The translations under genes and the position numbers were made by a program. From contig SWDT01000038.1 of assembly GCA_009193035.1 (NCBI GenBank), positions 434,001 to 498,000 of the forward strand: 64,000 nt of DNA. Direction: 5' to 3'. The notes beneath the pieces were generated by a model that saw nothing but the letters and a program-made list of their open reading frames with translations, searched no databases and was not told where the DNA came from. Below are positions 10,355 through 23,746 of this stretch, piece after piece. Each line of letters starts with the position of its first letter. Position 1 is the first letter of the stretch. Source of the stretch: Halicephalobus mephisto (lineage: Eukaryota > Nematoda > Chromadorea > Rhabditida > Panagrolaimidae).

Positions 10355-13300
10355 ATGTTTTTTTTTGAATTTATTTATTTTTTAAATTTTTTATTTATTT
10401 CGTCAATATCCAATGCTGTCGGATTTTCGACAAATCGTTCAGAAAGATACGAAGATAAAAGTCACGAAAAAGTCGGAAAAATTTACGAATTATCCAGTAC
10501 TTCTGTGAGTTGGGGAACCACGGCTTTGACGATGGAATTACCGTCTTATGGAACGATCGATAACGTCAAAAAAAGACAGTTGGCATTCCAGGGCCAAATT
10601 GACGAGTCCATAAATGTCAACAATTTCACCCTCTCGAAACGTAAGTGTGAATACAGTATCGTCCATAACTTTAAAGCCATTAGTTATAATCGTCCCACAA
10701 TACAGTAATAAAAAAGTTACTGTAGAATACTAGAGTACTTACAGTAGGACCTATAAATTAACTTTTGGATGATATTTTTAAGAATTTTATTTCCGAAGTT
10801 ACAACATCTGGAACGAGTTACGGTAGTCCTAAATTATGGAACATACTGTAATTTCAAAATTTAAATGTTTTTAAACTTCTTAAATTTTTTAATTTTTAAT
10901 TTTTAATTTTTGTTTTTTAATTTTTAATTTTTAGTAGAAGACACAGATTATCAGTATGAAGATTTGAATACAGATGAACTGACTCCTCAAAGGAGATTAA
11001 TCAACGACATCCTGGATCCGGGTTTTTACGAAAAAACCGTTCATCCGAAAAGAAATTTCATGGAACCTACGAGAGTCAATTTGAGTATGAGTTTGTATCA
11101 AATTTTGGAAGTGGTCAGTTTTTTTATAGTTCATCGAACCGAAAACATTCTATTTGAAATTATAATTTATAAAAATCAAAAATGAATTTTTACGGAATTT
11201 TCCAATCGAGACCAAAAACATAAAATTTAACATTTTTATAATTACGAAATTATTGTTTTAAAAATTAAAAATGAATTTTTTCATAAAATGATCTTGACAC
11301 GAATTTTTAAAACTTTCCAATCGAGACCAAAAATGTAAAATTTAACATTTTTATAATTTTAAAAAACTACAGTAATAATTATGATTTTTAAAATTAAAAA
11401 TGAATTTTTTCACAAAGTGGTCTTGACACGAATTTTTGAAACTTTCCAATCGAGATCAAAAATATAAAATTTAACATTTTTATAATTACGAAATTATTGT
11501 TTTAAAAATTAAAAATGAATTTTTTCACAAAGTGGTCTTGACACGAATTTTTGGAATTTTTCGAAAATTAAAATAATTTCACTTTTTTTATTTTTCTAAA
11601 ATATTTTTGAATTTTGAAATTTCTAAATTGAAAAATATACGGTAGAATCCTTCACTTGCCCTCAGGGTCTGATTTTTTAAAAATATTAAAAAATATTTTT
11701 AAAAAATCAAAATTTACAGTATCTTAAAAAAGTTATTTTTAATTTTTCAAATATTTCGAAATTTTTTAAAATTGAATTTTTTCAATGTTTATTTTCAGAA
11801 TGAACATATCCAGAGCGTCGTGGTAAATGTCTGGATGGTGCAGGACTGGTACGATGAATTCCTGGATTGGAATCCTTACGAGTACGGTATGATCAATAAA
11901 ACGATTGTTCCTTATGACGAAATATTCGTTCCGGACACTTACTTGTACAACAGTGAAACTCTGGAACGAAAAAAAACCGAATCGATCATGAATGTGATTC
12001 TGACGACTGGCTACTGGAGGAACGACAGTCGAGGAGCCGCAGGTGAGGGATTTGGATTTATAAAAGACGGATGTACTGTAATTGGTCCCTCCTCGACTCG
12101 CGCTGGTTTCTGAATTTCTAAAAATCAGTTTTAAGTCATTTTAGGTCATTTCAGAAATTTTTGTATTTGCCACGTCGAGTGACCCGCGTCTAGATGAAGT
12201 TGATTCTCGAAAAAAAGATTTATATAACAAATGCCTTAGGCACAATGCAAAAACACAGTATTGGACTCGACATAAGACAAACATATATCAACTTCTCATC
12301 AAGAGGAACTGTATGTTCACTGTTGATGTTAAGGCAATCCGTTCGGGACCAAGCACTTCCTTGTTAGTGCTAAGGGAATCTGTTCGGGACCAAGCGCTTC
12401 CTTCTCGGTATTAAGGAAATTCGTGCCGGGACTATGTCATGAAAATATTTATTTTTCATTTGTTAAATATTTTAATTATATTTAAATGCTTTCAGAATTC
12501 CCTAAAAATTAAATTTCTCAACTGGAAAGTTTTGAAAATTCTTGTTAGGATCATTTTTTAAAAACTATTTATTTTTAATTTTTAAAATAACGGAATTAAA
12601 AATTTTGTTTCAGTACAATTGATGTTCCCAGCACTGTACACTTTGAGTTGTCGACTGAATGTTAAAAATTTTCCTTACGATCAACAGAACTGTACTTTTA
12701 CGATTGCATCATGGACGAGAGACAAAAGTACTCTGGATTACTGGCCTAAATTGGATCATGTAAATTTGAAAAATTTCGCGAAAAACGAAGAATGGGAAGT
12801 CGTCAGTTTCAATTTCGAAAGACGGGAACAGACGTACAAGTGCTGTCCCCAGCCTTGGGTGATGGTATTTGCCCATTTGGTCATCAGAAGACGACCTCTT
12901 TATTACATTATTCATCTTGTTATCCCTACAAGTATCATCACAATTGTCGCTGTTACTGGTTTTTTTACTCCTTCTTCGTCGACTTCGGAAAGAGATGAGA
13001 AATTGTACCTGGGGATAAACACTCTTTTAACGTTGCTTATCATGATGTTGATGATTTGTCAATCCATGCCGAGCACATCCACCTACATCCCCCTCATGGG
13101 CTGGTACTACATGGGGATCATCGGAGCCATCGTCTCCGGGACCTTTCTAGCCACAATCGTCCTGTTTATTCATGGAAAAAAAAATCACATGCAACCTATT
13201 CCGACTTTTGTCCGGAAGTTGATCAACAACAAATTCGTTTCTATTTTTCTCGTTGAACCCCCACTTGCCTTGATCGACATATGGACGGAATACGGATTCA

Positions 13301-15151
13301 TCATCGAAACCCGGATTCCGTCGAAAGAAATCGAAAATGAAGTAATCAAAGAAATCAACAAAAATGTTCGTTTATTTTTATTTGAATTTTAGGGATTGCC
13401 TTGGTTAAGAAGGAATTAATCCAGAAAACGCGATTTCGAAGCGAAAAATCTTATGTTTGTCATTATTTTGTTTTATCAAAATTGAAACTTACTATTTGGA
13501 AACCTAGCTGTAATGTATATCGTATTTTGTAGACATCAGATCACTGAATCGAATGATATATAACACCCTAGGGTTCAATTGGTTTTGGGCTTGAAAAATT
13601 AGATCGAAAAATTACTCCAACTCTAAGTTCGAAAAATGATCATAATTTGGTTAATGAGAGATTTCGAAAGATTTTAATATTTTAATCATGAAGAACATAT
13701 AAATTTTTATCAAATCACATATGAATCAAATTTTTCGGTTATTTTAAACAAAAGATATGACAACATGCCCTATGACCCCCAACATCGTCCGTATTAGACA
13801 ATTTTTATTCAAAACAATATTTAAATCCCGAAAACTCGATATGTTGTTAAGCAATGTCGATTACATAATTTTACGATATCAGATAAATGTCCTTTCTATT
13901 TAACTTTTAAGGACAAAATGACTAAAAAAGTTAAAAATATCAATGTAATTTTTTGTATAAAATATCTTGTTTTCTTCGAATTTTGTTACTTATTCTAGTT
14001 TGTAAGGGGGAATTATTTTACAAATATGCCTATAGATGATAATTGACAACAAAGAAGTATCAAAAATAACAAATTATTGAAAATCTAGTTCCTGATTCAA
14101 ACGAAGAAGGACTTTTGTGATCGGCGCCCGGAATATTAATAAAAAAATAAAGTATCACGGGTCCTTAGATGCCTTAGTAGTTAAAATAGTAATCATTAAG
14201 CTGCTTAAAGTGCTGGAGTTCAGTTCCCGGAGGGCACGATTAATTTTGCCGTTGTTCGTAATGGATGACGGGCTACAGTAAGGGAAAGAATACTAATACG
14301 GTACCAGAAAAATAGGTAAAGGGATACTGTGCGAGAAAATAGGATAATATACCAAAAAAGATGGGATACTGTAGTAGGGAAGTAGGTACTGTATCAGGAG
14401 AAATATACGGTATTAGGGAAAATAAGATACAGTAATGGGTAAGAAATTACGATAGAAATGGCGTTTTTTGCTTCTTAGGAGGTTTTCAATTTTCCACTTT
14501 TGCGCAAAAACAACGATTATCCTCGAATTTGAAAGAAAAATATATATTATGAGATAATCGGACCCGTAAATTCCAAATCTGAAGTCAGAATTGAAGGTTG
14601 ATCTTCAAATTCCGAAGATTCTGAATTTTGGACTTTCTATTTCAATTCCCAAAAATCCACATCGAGATCATTTCGAAAAAAATTCATACATAATTTTCGT
14701 AAAAATTACTGTTGATATATCAGTTTTAATTTTTTCCACAATGTAAATTAAAATATTTCAGACATCTTTGAATACACATCTCCCAGTAGTGTCTAATTCC
14801 ATATCTTCGAAAGTGAGCAACACGAGTAATTACAGTTACGAAAGAAAACTTGCTTCCTTGACGAAACAATACAGCCAAAGAATGCGGGTTCGAGAACGTC
14901 AACAACGTCAAAGACGAGAAACCATCGTAAGTGCGGTGGAATTTTTGACTACAGGATGTCAAAACAACACTAGATCGATGAAAAGACAAAAATTAATGAG
15001 GAGATGTCAACTAGAGTGGGAATTTCTGGCTTCTGTTCTCGATAGAACTTTATTATATATATTTTGTTTAATTACACTTTCGTTTTTCTTCTTTCTAGTT
15101 TTCTACGATCGAATCTTTGATATTCATGCCGATTCTGTGGCAACTTATTGA
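10355..15151 (+). CDS. Cys-loop ligand-gated channel, nicotinic receptor alpha-type subunit
   Basis: Five exons keep phase: 10355-10640, 10935-11113, 11799-12042, 12614-13365, 14762-15151, giving about 616 aa. The ATG at 10355 opens a hydrophobic signal peptide (MFFFEFIYFLNFLFISS). The ligand-binding domain holds the canonical Cys loop, two cysteines 13 residues apart (SCRLNVKNFPYDQQNC), and the FPALYTLSCRL block. Loop C has adjacent cysteines (TYKCCPQPW), the mark of an alpha subunit. M1-M3 follow in exon 4, with DEK before M2, as expected for a cation channel. M4 lies near the C-terminus after RRCQLEWEFLASVLDR. It should act at the plasma membrane as one of five subunits. The exon 4 donor is uncertain (AAT|GTTCGT, or GTAATC 24 nt earlier). 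The exact nematode subfamily cannot be fixed by eye. Confidence 0.93.
11180..11570. repeat. R1 family array inside channel intron 2
   Basis: Three to four ~120-bp units with TCTTGACACGAATTTTT and CTTTCCAATCGAGACCAAAA. Related to the array at 300-790. Confidence 0.8.
12170..12440. repeat. R2 element inside channel intron 3
   Basis: It carries CACGTCGAGTGACCCGCGTC, ATGCCTTAGGCACAATGC and AAGAGGAACTGTATGTTC, then about two and a half hairpin units (GGGACCAAGCACTTCC with TTAGTGCTAAGG). It is closest to the copy at 55849-56060. Confidence 0.85.
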
Positions 15152-15522
15152 ATATCGGGTAATTTTTATTTTGAATAATTTATAAAAATTACAAATAAAC
15201 TTTCCCAATTTCTTTGAATTTAAAAAAAATTAGAAATAAAATTTTCCAAGTTTTTTTAATAATTTATAAAAATTAGAAATAAAATTTCACAATTTTTTTG
15301 AATTTATAAAAATTAGAAATAAAATTTCCCAAGTTTTTTTGAATAATTTATAAAAATTAGAAATAAAATTTCCCAATTTTTTTGAATTTAAAAAAATTAC
15401 TGTATTTTTTAAATTTTATTATTTATGCAGGAATTTTGATTTTTATTTAATTACAATGTTTATGGAACTTGGCAGTACGGTAAACTAGTAAACCGAAAAA
15501 AGTAATTACTTAGACATAAGGT
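15152..15522. repeat. 3' spacer with ~60-bp tandem units
   Basis: ATTTATAAAAATTAGAAATA and AAATTTCCCAATTTTTTTGA alternate four to five times between two convergent genes. No poly(A) signal was chosen with confidence. Confidence 0.6.
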
Positions 15523-16335
15523 CTACTTTTTTCCTCGAGTATTGTTACTGCCTTGAGTGTTGTTACCTTGCGGACCGTCGACAGCCCCTTGGTATTGAGG
15601 TTCTGGAATAATACTGTTATTCAAAGTGGTATTAAGTGTAAATTTACCTCCTCCGATGCTTTGGAAGAAAGGAGCATTCAATGCCTGGGTCTCTTGGATG
15701 CGTCCTGGGTCCGTGTACATGTCGCCTTTATAGTCGCGGAGATAGCCCGGTTCCGAGCTGTTGTTTGATTGAGATCCCGTCGATTGAGGTCCCGTCGATT
15801 GATATCCTTGTGATTGATACCCTTGGTTGTACATAGTTCCAGATTGCTGGCCCTGGGAGTAAGTCGCGCCGTACTGCTGAGATTGGAGGTTGTTGTAGGT
15901 GCCAGGGTTGTACTGTGGGTTGCCCGAGTAAGGACTGCTTTGGTAAGCATTATTTGTCGCATAAGATCCGGACTGGGAGGTGGATGACGGGTTCTGATAT
16001 CCATACCGGGTTTTTTGGTCATACTGGTAGCTACCAAGGCCATTAGAGCTGTATCCTGAGGATTGTGGTTGTTGCGAGACACATGGTGGACAACCCTAAA
16101 AATATCAAAAATAAAATTTTTCAAAAACAAAAAAAAACAAACGGTAAATTGCTGATATTGTCCTTGGATTTCGGTCGCAAACAGGAAAAAAATCGCAACA
16201 AATCTAAACCCGACATTTTTCCGTGGAATTGGTCGACTTTGAACTTACCGAAGCACCTCCATATCGCGGGATTCACAGACAGCCACCTCAAATAAACCTT
16301 GGGATCACAAGAGTGGTTCTTTATACAATTTCCTC
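15523..16335 (-). CDS. Gly/Tyr/Gln/Ser-rich protein of unknown function (5' end unresolved)
   Basis: The last exon, 15523-16095, is certain by composition: about 190 codons open with GCPPCVSQQPQSSGYSS and run through YQSQGYQSTG-type repeats to a stop. A TTTTAG acceptor precedes it. Upstream, about 16249-16335 looks like another exon with spaced cysteines (NCIKNHSCDPKVYLRW, then IWRCFG) and a strong donor GTAAGT. Joined as sequenced, that exon enters the wrong frame by one base. An alternative donor, GTGCTT, gives a short product starting at the ATG at 16262 (MEG then CPPC). Either the true donor or acceptor differs or there is a one-base error. The repeats suggest an extracellular or structural protein. 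No family is named. Confidence 0.6.
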
Positions 16336-17883
16336 TATCCAGAAAAAATACGTCTGATCAAGAGAAGTAAACAACCAGAATCATAGGAACCCTCGATCAC
16401 GCCCATTTCACTCAATTCACATTTCTGTGCTTATTTTTCTCTCAAGTTAGATTTTCAAACAATAGATTTAGAAAAAAGTCGAACGGAATCCAGGAACACT
16501 AGACAAGTCCTCATGCTATTGCAAAACTTGGATCCTGCCCCCATGTTGACTCTTTGAATATATAACAACAGAAATTTTCCAATCATGACTCAAAACACGG
16601 AATGCAAAAGTTCTTTCCACTTGACAATTATTTGCACAATTTCCTTCATATTTTTCAATCTTTGCTCAGTAATATATGCAACAATAACTATTGCAGTAGA
16701 AAATACGTAAAAAATAAACTAAAATAAACAGATATTCGAATTATTTGATATATCGACAATCACACGTAAGAGGAAAAAGAATAATAATAGTAGTAATAAT
16801 AGTAATACTAGTAATAGTATTAACAATAGTAATAGTAATAGTAGTAATAATAGTAATAGTAATAGTAGTGATAATAATAATAGTAATAGTAGTAATATTA
16901 ATAGTACAAATCATGTTCAGCATTTGTAAACTGACGTTAAATCAGCTGATTGAAGTGCAGTGGTTGTTGTTGTAGAACTGCATGTGAAGTGGGGAAATAT
17001 TGGAATTGTTTGATATATGAACAACAGCACGGAAAAACAGCATAATAATCAGTTTTTCAACAAACTGAAGCTCTGGGGCTTTAATTATAGGACTGTGTAA
17101 AAGATGGAAGAGTATTTGATGTATAAAAAATAACATAAATAATAACAATAATTTCTTCTACTAATTGAAATACTGGAAATTTATTTTTGAAATCAGGTAA
17201 AAGATGGAAGGGTATTTGATATATAAAAAATAACAATAATTTCTCCTACTAATTGAAATACTGGGAATTTATTTTTGAAATCACCTAAAAGATAGAGGAA
17301 TAGTTGATATAAAAAATAACATAATAACATAATAAAACATTAGAAATTTATTTTTTAAATCAGGTAAAAGATGGAAGAGTATTTAATATATAAAAAATAA
17401 CATAAATAATAACATAATAATCATCTTTTATTGATTAAAACATTAGAAATTTATTTTTTAAATCCCCTAAAAGACAGGAATATTCTATATATAAAAATAA
17501 CACGTAAAAACCACTTAGTAACCAACATTTTAACCCCGATTGATATCCAGTGACTTCCGTACTGGGATCGCGTAAAAAATAGAAGTATTAGTACTATATA
17601 TGAAAAACTAAAAAAAATTTAAAAAATAATAAACTTCAAAAATAACATTCCTTCAACCTACAGTAATCCCTATCACTTGATCCACAATTTCCCTTCAAGA
17701 CCATATTTCTTATTTCTTTTAACTTCACAAATCCAAAATCAATAATCATATTTACTCATCGTTGTCAGTACAGTATACAACAAATAAAAAATTCAAACAA
17801 CAACAATCATTGCAATACACATGCTACAGTATCTATAAATGAGCATTCTATTTTGGCACCGTAATAATTTTTTTAAAATAATT
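16336..17883. repeat. Intergenic repeats: trinucleotide satellite and ~110-bp units
   Basis: 16780-16915 is a run of AATAATAGTAGT-type triplets, and the open frames of Ile/Val/Thr on both strands are artefacts. 17085-17480 holds four units with AGGTAAAAGATGGAAGAGTA and GAAATTTATTTTT. These resemble, inverted, the array at 51000-51640. 16440-16560 has a short minus-strand frame of about 44 codons that could belong to the gene downstream, unproven. Confidence 0.6.
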
Positions 17884-20800
17884 TTATTTATCTCCAGCTG
17901 GGATCTTATGCTGAGACCACCCGTGGAAATTTCTTTTGAAACGTTTTGATTCATGAAATTTCAGTGATGCCACTAATTTTCTCGGTTTATTTGGTTGCTT
18001 ATTAGTCATATGACCAATATAAACCTGTGCCGCTTTATATGCCATTTTAACTTCAACATCACTTGCTCTTGTTCCGACCCATAAAAATACTAATTCTCCA
18101 TTGTCAACAATCATGACGTCATCATCATCCAAATCATCCTAAAAAATTCAAAATTATTTTTTAAAGTAAACACAGGTACTGTGGAGTCACTTGTAACCGA
18201 GCTTAAGGATTCCTGTCTGAGCTCTTCATCCATTGGATCCCAACCGAACCCAATCGATGACAGGATTGCAATTTTATTGAAATCTGTCCTGGTTGAAAGT
18301 AATCAACTTGCCAGTACCATTTTTTATAATTAAAAAATCTGTACCGACATCAAAATCAAAATAAAATCCGCAAATTGTTCGCAACGTTTAAGCAGATTGA
18401 TTTACAATTCTATATTTAAGTTAATAAAGGTTTCAAAATTTTTAAAAATCCGCAATATGCTCGCAACATTCTAACAAACAATTCAACACCAATTTAAAAT
18501 AAAACCCGCACTTTGCTTGCAAGTTTTAAATAGGCAATTTAACATCAAAATTTTTTAAAATCCGCAGTTTTCTTGCAACATTCAGCCAGATCAGTCAATA
18601 TTTTCATATTTAAATTAATAAAAACTTTAAAATTTTAAAAAATCCGCAGTTTGCTTGCAAAATTCAGTATCTCGTCTTAATTGTTGCAACAAAAACAAAT
18701 TCAACTTTAATTTTGATGTTGACCAGTATTGAACACGTCAATTACGTTCAATTTCAAATTATTCCACAGAATTTCGAAATAAAACTTACTTGACAAAAAT
18801 CAACAGTTTTTTCAGAAACACTAAAGTACCCTTTCTCATTTGTGCATCTGAATAATCTAGTGTAATTCATAAAATCAGCATCAGTTTCATATTGTTTTTT
18901 TCCACCAAGAGCTATCCAGAACTGTTCGGGCTCTTGACCTTCTTCAAGTACTTCAACTGTGTAATTTTCGTCTCTCTTGATTAATTCTTCTGCAATCTAA
19001 AATAAATAATTTTAAACTTTTTTTAAAATTTTTTTTTCAAACCTCTTTCGTTAGGGAATGATAATACTTATCCGATTTTCTACCGTACCATACATAAATA
19101 ATTCCATTATTATTTGATTCATCTGGAACAGGAAAAGGATATTTTAAAATATAACAAAAAACAGAATTTAATAAATCAGATTTAGCCTCTATCTGGATCG
19201 TTCTTGAACATACAGCTGATCCATTTGCCCTTAGGTGAAATAATTCCGGCCATTTACCTCCCAAATTCATTGATAAATTTCTTCTTCCTTTTTTAATCAC
19301 AAATTTTTTTTTAAAATGTGATAAAAATTTATGATTTTCTTGTTGTTGATACATTCTTACAACTTCTAATTTATCTTTAAAAAGTTCTTCAAATTTTTTT
19401 TGTAAACTAAAAGTAAAATGTAACCATCCCATGTTGTTTGCATCTCTTCCTTGCCAAAAATAAACTACACATTTAAAATCATCCAATTTTTCTGTTTCAT
19501 TTTCTAATTTTTCATTTTTTTCTTCTTCTTCATCAGAACAACTATCATCTCCAGGTACATAATATCTGCATAAAAATACATAACAATCCATTGTATAAAA
19601 AGTACCAAATTCATTTTTTGGTAAACGTACAAATTTTTTTCCTTCAAGAACAAATGGTTCAATAACATCCAAATCTTCATTACAATCAGCAATCATTTCA
19701 TCCGCATCTTCATGTGACATTGATGGCAATCTATCCAAAAATAACGCTACCAAATCCGTTTTCATTTTATCCCTTTCAAGGATAACTTTAACATCTGCTC
19801 CTCTTCTTTGAACACTATCTGCTGTCATTGTGAAATCAAATGGAACAATATCATCCCATCCTGTGAATTTCGATCTGAACATTGTTGATTCTTCACCTTC
19901 TGTTTCTTTCGAAACTTGAGTATAATCCGGTCTTTCGAGCATTCTATGCAATTCTATCACTAATTTATGTCCTGCCATTTTTAATAATCTGTTGGCTTTT
20001 TTTCCGACCCAAAGAAATATATCCGACGTACAATCCAGAATATATACATATTTAGTTTGAAGCATTTTTTGTTTAAGAACACCTCCAGGAAGTTCCAATT
20101 GTGGCAATTCAATAAATCCCATACCTATTTGAACAAGATATAATCTTTTTCTTTCTGGTTCGAAATCAATTGGAACATGTTCAACAATAGGTTCATCTGG
20201 AGGATTTGGATTACCATGAAAATCAATCCAAAATTCTTCTGGAACTCTTTTTTGATTACATGTTTCAATTTCTGCTTTTCCTTTTTTATCACGTTTGTTC
20301 ATTCTTACAGCAAATAATCTCACCTTATTTGATACAGTAATCCTTGATCGAATACCACTCCATATCCATATAGTATCACCACAATCATACAAAAACACAA
20401 ATCTTGGATCTAATGATTCTACAGTAACCGGTACTGGTTCCATAATAACTTGTGTACCATTTACAGTAGCTCTGTATAATCTTTTAATAAATATTTGTTT
20501 TTCAACAGTAAAAAATCCAGATTGTGTATGAGCACCAGAAAAATAAACAATTTGTCCACCAAATAATTCTAAAAAATCATCTGATTCATCATTCATTTCT
20601 TCTCTTATTGTTCTACATGATGCTCCGAGATAATTTCGAAGATTAACTGCATGAACAGCGGCACACATGCCTTTATCAAGTGTCGTTTTTTCACCAATCC
20701 AATAATATATTTGATGAGAAAAATTTCCACTTGTTTCTTTAATTGTTTTTAAAATTAAATAACAATCACCTTCGTAAAAATTATCTTGATATTCTTCATC

Positions 20801-23144
20801 AACAAGTACAGGATTAAAATTTTCAATTTCCCATACCCATAGTCCTTCACATTCACCTACATCTTCATCGAAAAAAACTGAATAATCTAATTTTGGTTTT
20901 GTTTTTTCCATTTTTTCCTAAAATTAAAATTAATATTTAACTTTTTTCAAGATACAAACCTTCCAACCCATTGATGATTTAACTTGTGGTAATTCCTCTT
21001 CATGAACAGAACTATGACCAAGTTGGGCAACTCTAGACATTCCTTGAATTACCTTAGATGCACTATCTTGATCAGCTTGATGTCTTCTTCGACGAATAAA
21101 GTCTTTTTTTCTTTGAACAGCGTCCTTTGAACTACTTCCTTGAACAGAACTCGCTGATGAATGGGGACTCTGACCCGCAACTTGCATCTAAAATAATATA
21201 TAAGCATATATACACACCACAATTATACCTGATGACTAAGGGAAAAATCAATGTTGTAGAATGCTAGTGCTTTTTGCTTATCAATCGGTTTAGGAGGCAT
21301 CACCATATCAGGATTACTAAAAGCATTGATTATATAAAATTAAAGGTAAATAGAAATCATACATCAAGATGTGAAAATTAAACAGAAATAAACAGAAATC
21401 ATATATCGATATATACAAAAATTATATATCAATATATACAAAAATTATATATCGATATATGAAAATTGCATATTAATATGCAGAAATTATATAAAAATCT
21501 CATGTCGGTATATGAAAACCATACACTAACATATGGAAATCACATATCGATATATACAAAAGTTATACATCAATATATACAAATTAAATATCAATATATA
21601 CAGAAATTGCACATTAATATATAAAAATCATATATCAATGTATACAAAAATTATATCAGCATGTAATAACTATACATTGATATATAAAAGTCGTATATCG
21701 AGATATTAAAATTACATATCAATTATATAAAAAACCTACTTTTGAAGGTCCATTTCTTTCAGATCTGGCAGCAGATGAATCCCGTCTGGCAAAGTAATGA
21801 GTTTGTTGTTATCTAGTTTCAGTTTCTTCAGCTTCACACAGCGACTAATTCCTTCAGGTATTAGTTCTAGTTCATTGTGAGAAAGATAGAGAACTTCTAA
21901 ATGGATAAACTTCCCAATACCGCTAGGAAGACCTAAAATACACGTAAAAATATTAGAAAAAATATTAGAAAAAATCCGAAAAAATTGTTTCAAAAAAGTG
22001 GTTTCTGTCAATCCATATTTCATTAATTTTTAAATAACTAACCTGCAAATACGAGTTTATTGTAACTCGCGTAAATTTTTTGGATTTTCAAACATCGACC
22101 AATGCCGTCCGGAAGAGCAGTTAAATTATTGTCTGTGAGATTGATTGTTCGTAGATGCTCGAATGATCCCTCGGGAAATTCAATTTTCGATATCTTGTTT
22201 TGGCTTAAATCCAACTTTTTGAGGTTCTTCAATTGATGCAAGTTTGTCGGAAACGATGTTAATTCATTTTCTGCCAGATCGATTTCCTAAAAAAGCACTT
22301 TTTTATGTAAAAAAACAAAAACTAACTTCTAGATTTTCCAAATCTTCCCAAATGGGCGGCAAATTGTTAAAATTCCGATGAGTGTTCCTCAAAGTCAAAA
22401 CTCTCAATGTCTTCATGCTGAAAAAATCCGTATTAAAAATTCCCAAACGATCCTCTACCTCGGGGTTAATTTAAGCTGGAAGTGAGATAACGGATTATTG
22501 GACAACTTCAAAACCTGGAGATTCACTAAACGACGGATTTGAGGCTGTAAAGTGTCGAGTTTGTTGTTGCTCAAATCCAGAAAAATCAGATCCACGAGAT
22601 TCGAGAACACTTGGTTGGGGATATTTTCGATGTTGTTGTGGCTGAGATTCAGAACGATCGTGCACTTGGCGTACTCGAGGTTAGCCGGGACGTCTCTCAG
22701 GGAATTGTGGCTGAAGTCGATGATAGTGAGGTCCTTCATCCGGAAAATGTCCGTCGGAATCCCAGAAGTCTTTATCTAGAAGTTCCATATATAAAAAAAG
22801 TCAGAAATCGAACATATGTGGGAATTAATCACTCACTTGGTTATTCCTGACTATGACTGATCTCAAATGAGGCAAATCAGAAAGTTCTCCATGAACGTTA
22901 GCCAGTTTGTTCCTCGCCATCTGGAGGTGCTCCAGATTCGTCAGCCTGGACAACTCATCCGGGACCCGTTCCAACTGAGCTCGATTCAACTTCAGCCATG
23001 TCATCTGCGTCATCTGCTCCAATTCATGAGGAAATCTACTACCCTAAAAAAATCACTAATTTTTATATGAATTAATTAAATTACCGAGAAATCATTACGG
23101 GAAAAATCAATCCCCCGTACGAATGGCAACACTCCCGTCGTCAT
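17884..23144 (-). CDS. fli-1: Flightless-1: leucine-rich repeats plus gelsolin domains
   Basis: Eleven phased exons: 23085-23144, 22837-23043, 22459-22775, 22327-22417, 22043-22286, 21740-21932, 21229-21316, 20960-21187, 19043-20917, 18790-18996, 17884-18138. The product is about 1254 aa, the usual family length. The start gives MTTGVLPFVRGIDFSRNDFS, the family N-terminus. Leucine-rich repeats fill roughly the first 400 residues. A charged linker follows (PDMVMPPKPIDKQKALAFYN), then gelsolin-like repeats opening with GLWVWEIENFNPVLVD and ending FKRNFHGWSQHKIPAGDK. The family acts as an actin regulator and a nuclear-receptor coactivator partner. AATAAA overlaps the stop codon, so the 3' UTR is probably very short. 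Nine of ten acceptors end in TAG. Confidence 0.97.
18340..18690 (-). repeat. R4 array (TTGCAAGCAA / CTGCGG) in fli-1 intron 10
   Basis: Read on the minus strand, units carry variants of TTGCAAGCAAACTGCGGATTTT spaced ~60-90 bp. It is a diverged, inverted relative of the arrays at 32585-33040 and 59748-60715. Confidence 0.6.
21330..21735. repeat. ATATATCGATATAT-type array in fli-1 intron 6
   Basis: About fifteen diverged units of TATATCAATATATACAAAAAT fill the intron almost from end to end. Confidence 0.75.
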
Positions 23145-23180
23145 AGTTGATAATGGATTAGCTTATATTTCCATCGAAAT

Positions 23181-23382
23181 CTAAAAACAAAGAAGATTCA
23201 AAAATTCAGATAAATCGTAATGGTCAAAGCGAATCGCGCGCAAATTGTAACATTCATCGCGAGCGAGCGAGAGCATCCTCACTGTCCCGTCGGCGTAATT
23301 ATTGATCCGAAGGAGCTGAGTTTGCAGGATCAAAGTTCCCATATTGCTGACACCAGGTTGCTTGTGGTCACTGAGTCGTTTC
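23181..23382 (-). other. Exon-like open frame just upstream of fli-1
   Basis: After a CACTTTAG acceptor the frame reads 66 codons (for example RINNYADGTVRMLSLARDE) to a TAG only 37 nt before the fli-1 ATG. A possible upstream piece at 23416-23460 joins in frame through a 33-nt gap. It could be the last exon of a gene in an operon with fli-1, or fli-1 5' leader. The + strand is also open here. No family is recognised. Confidence 0.25.
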
Positions 23383-23583
23383 CTAAAGTGTTAGGAAATC
23401 GATTGCTATTTTCACTCTTCCCCAACGAATAACGCCTGTTCGATTTTCCAACGAATAAAAATTTCAATTCAATTAAATTTTTCCATATATATTATTTTTA
23501 AAATTAACTGTACAAGTACAATTTGGGTTTTGTGTAGATTTGTTAAAGAATGGGTTTATATGTGTTGGAGGGAACTCCCCAGT

Positions 23584-23655
23584 TTTCCTGGTAGTGCAGT
23601 GGTTAGTATCCATGGCCGCTGTTTGTGAGGCCCGAGTTCGATTCCCGTCGGTTAC
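23584..23655 (+). pseudogene. tRNA-like relic / SINE head
   Basis: It has TGGTAGTGCAGTGGTTAG (A box) and GAGTTCGATTCCCG (B box) at tRNA spacing. The T stem and acceptor stem do not pair. It resembles the minus-strand pieces at 27633-27703 and 34195-34266. Confidence 0.5.
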
Positions 23656-23746
23656 AAAAAAACCTTCTCATTAGTGCTACAAGTGATCCTTGGTCCAAGG
23701 GATGGATTTTCAGACGGAAAGAAATCCGAGAAATGACAAATGTCAC

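Noticed and set aside
14165..14245. A fifth tRNA-like segment with GGAGTTCAGTTCCC
   Set aside because: Only the B-box resemblance holds. No arm could be paired.
16741..16975. Open frames of Ile/Val/Thr on both strands
   Set aside because: Produced by the AAT/AGT triplet satellite.
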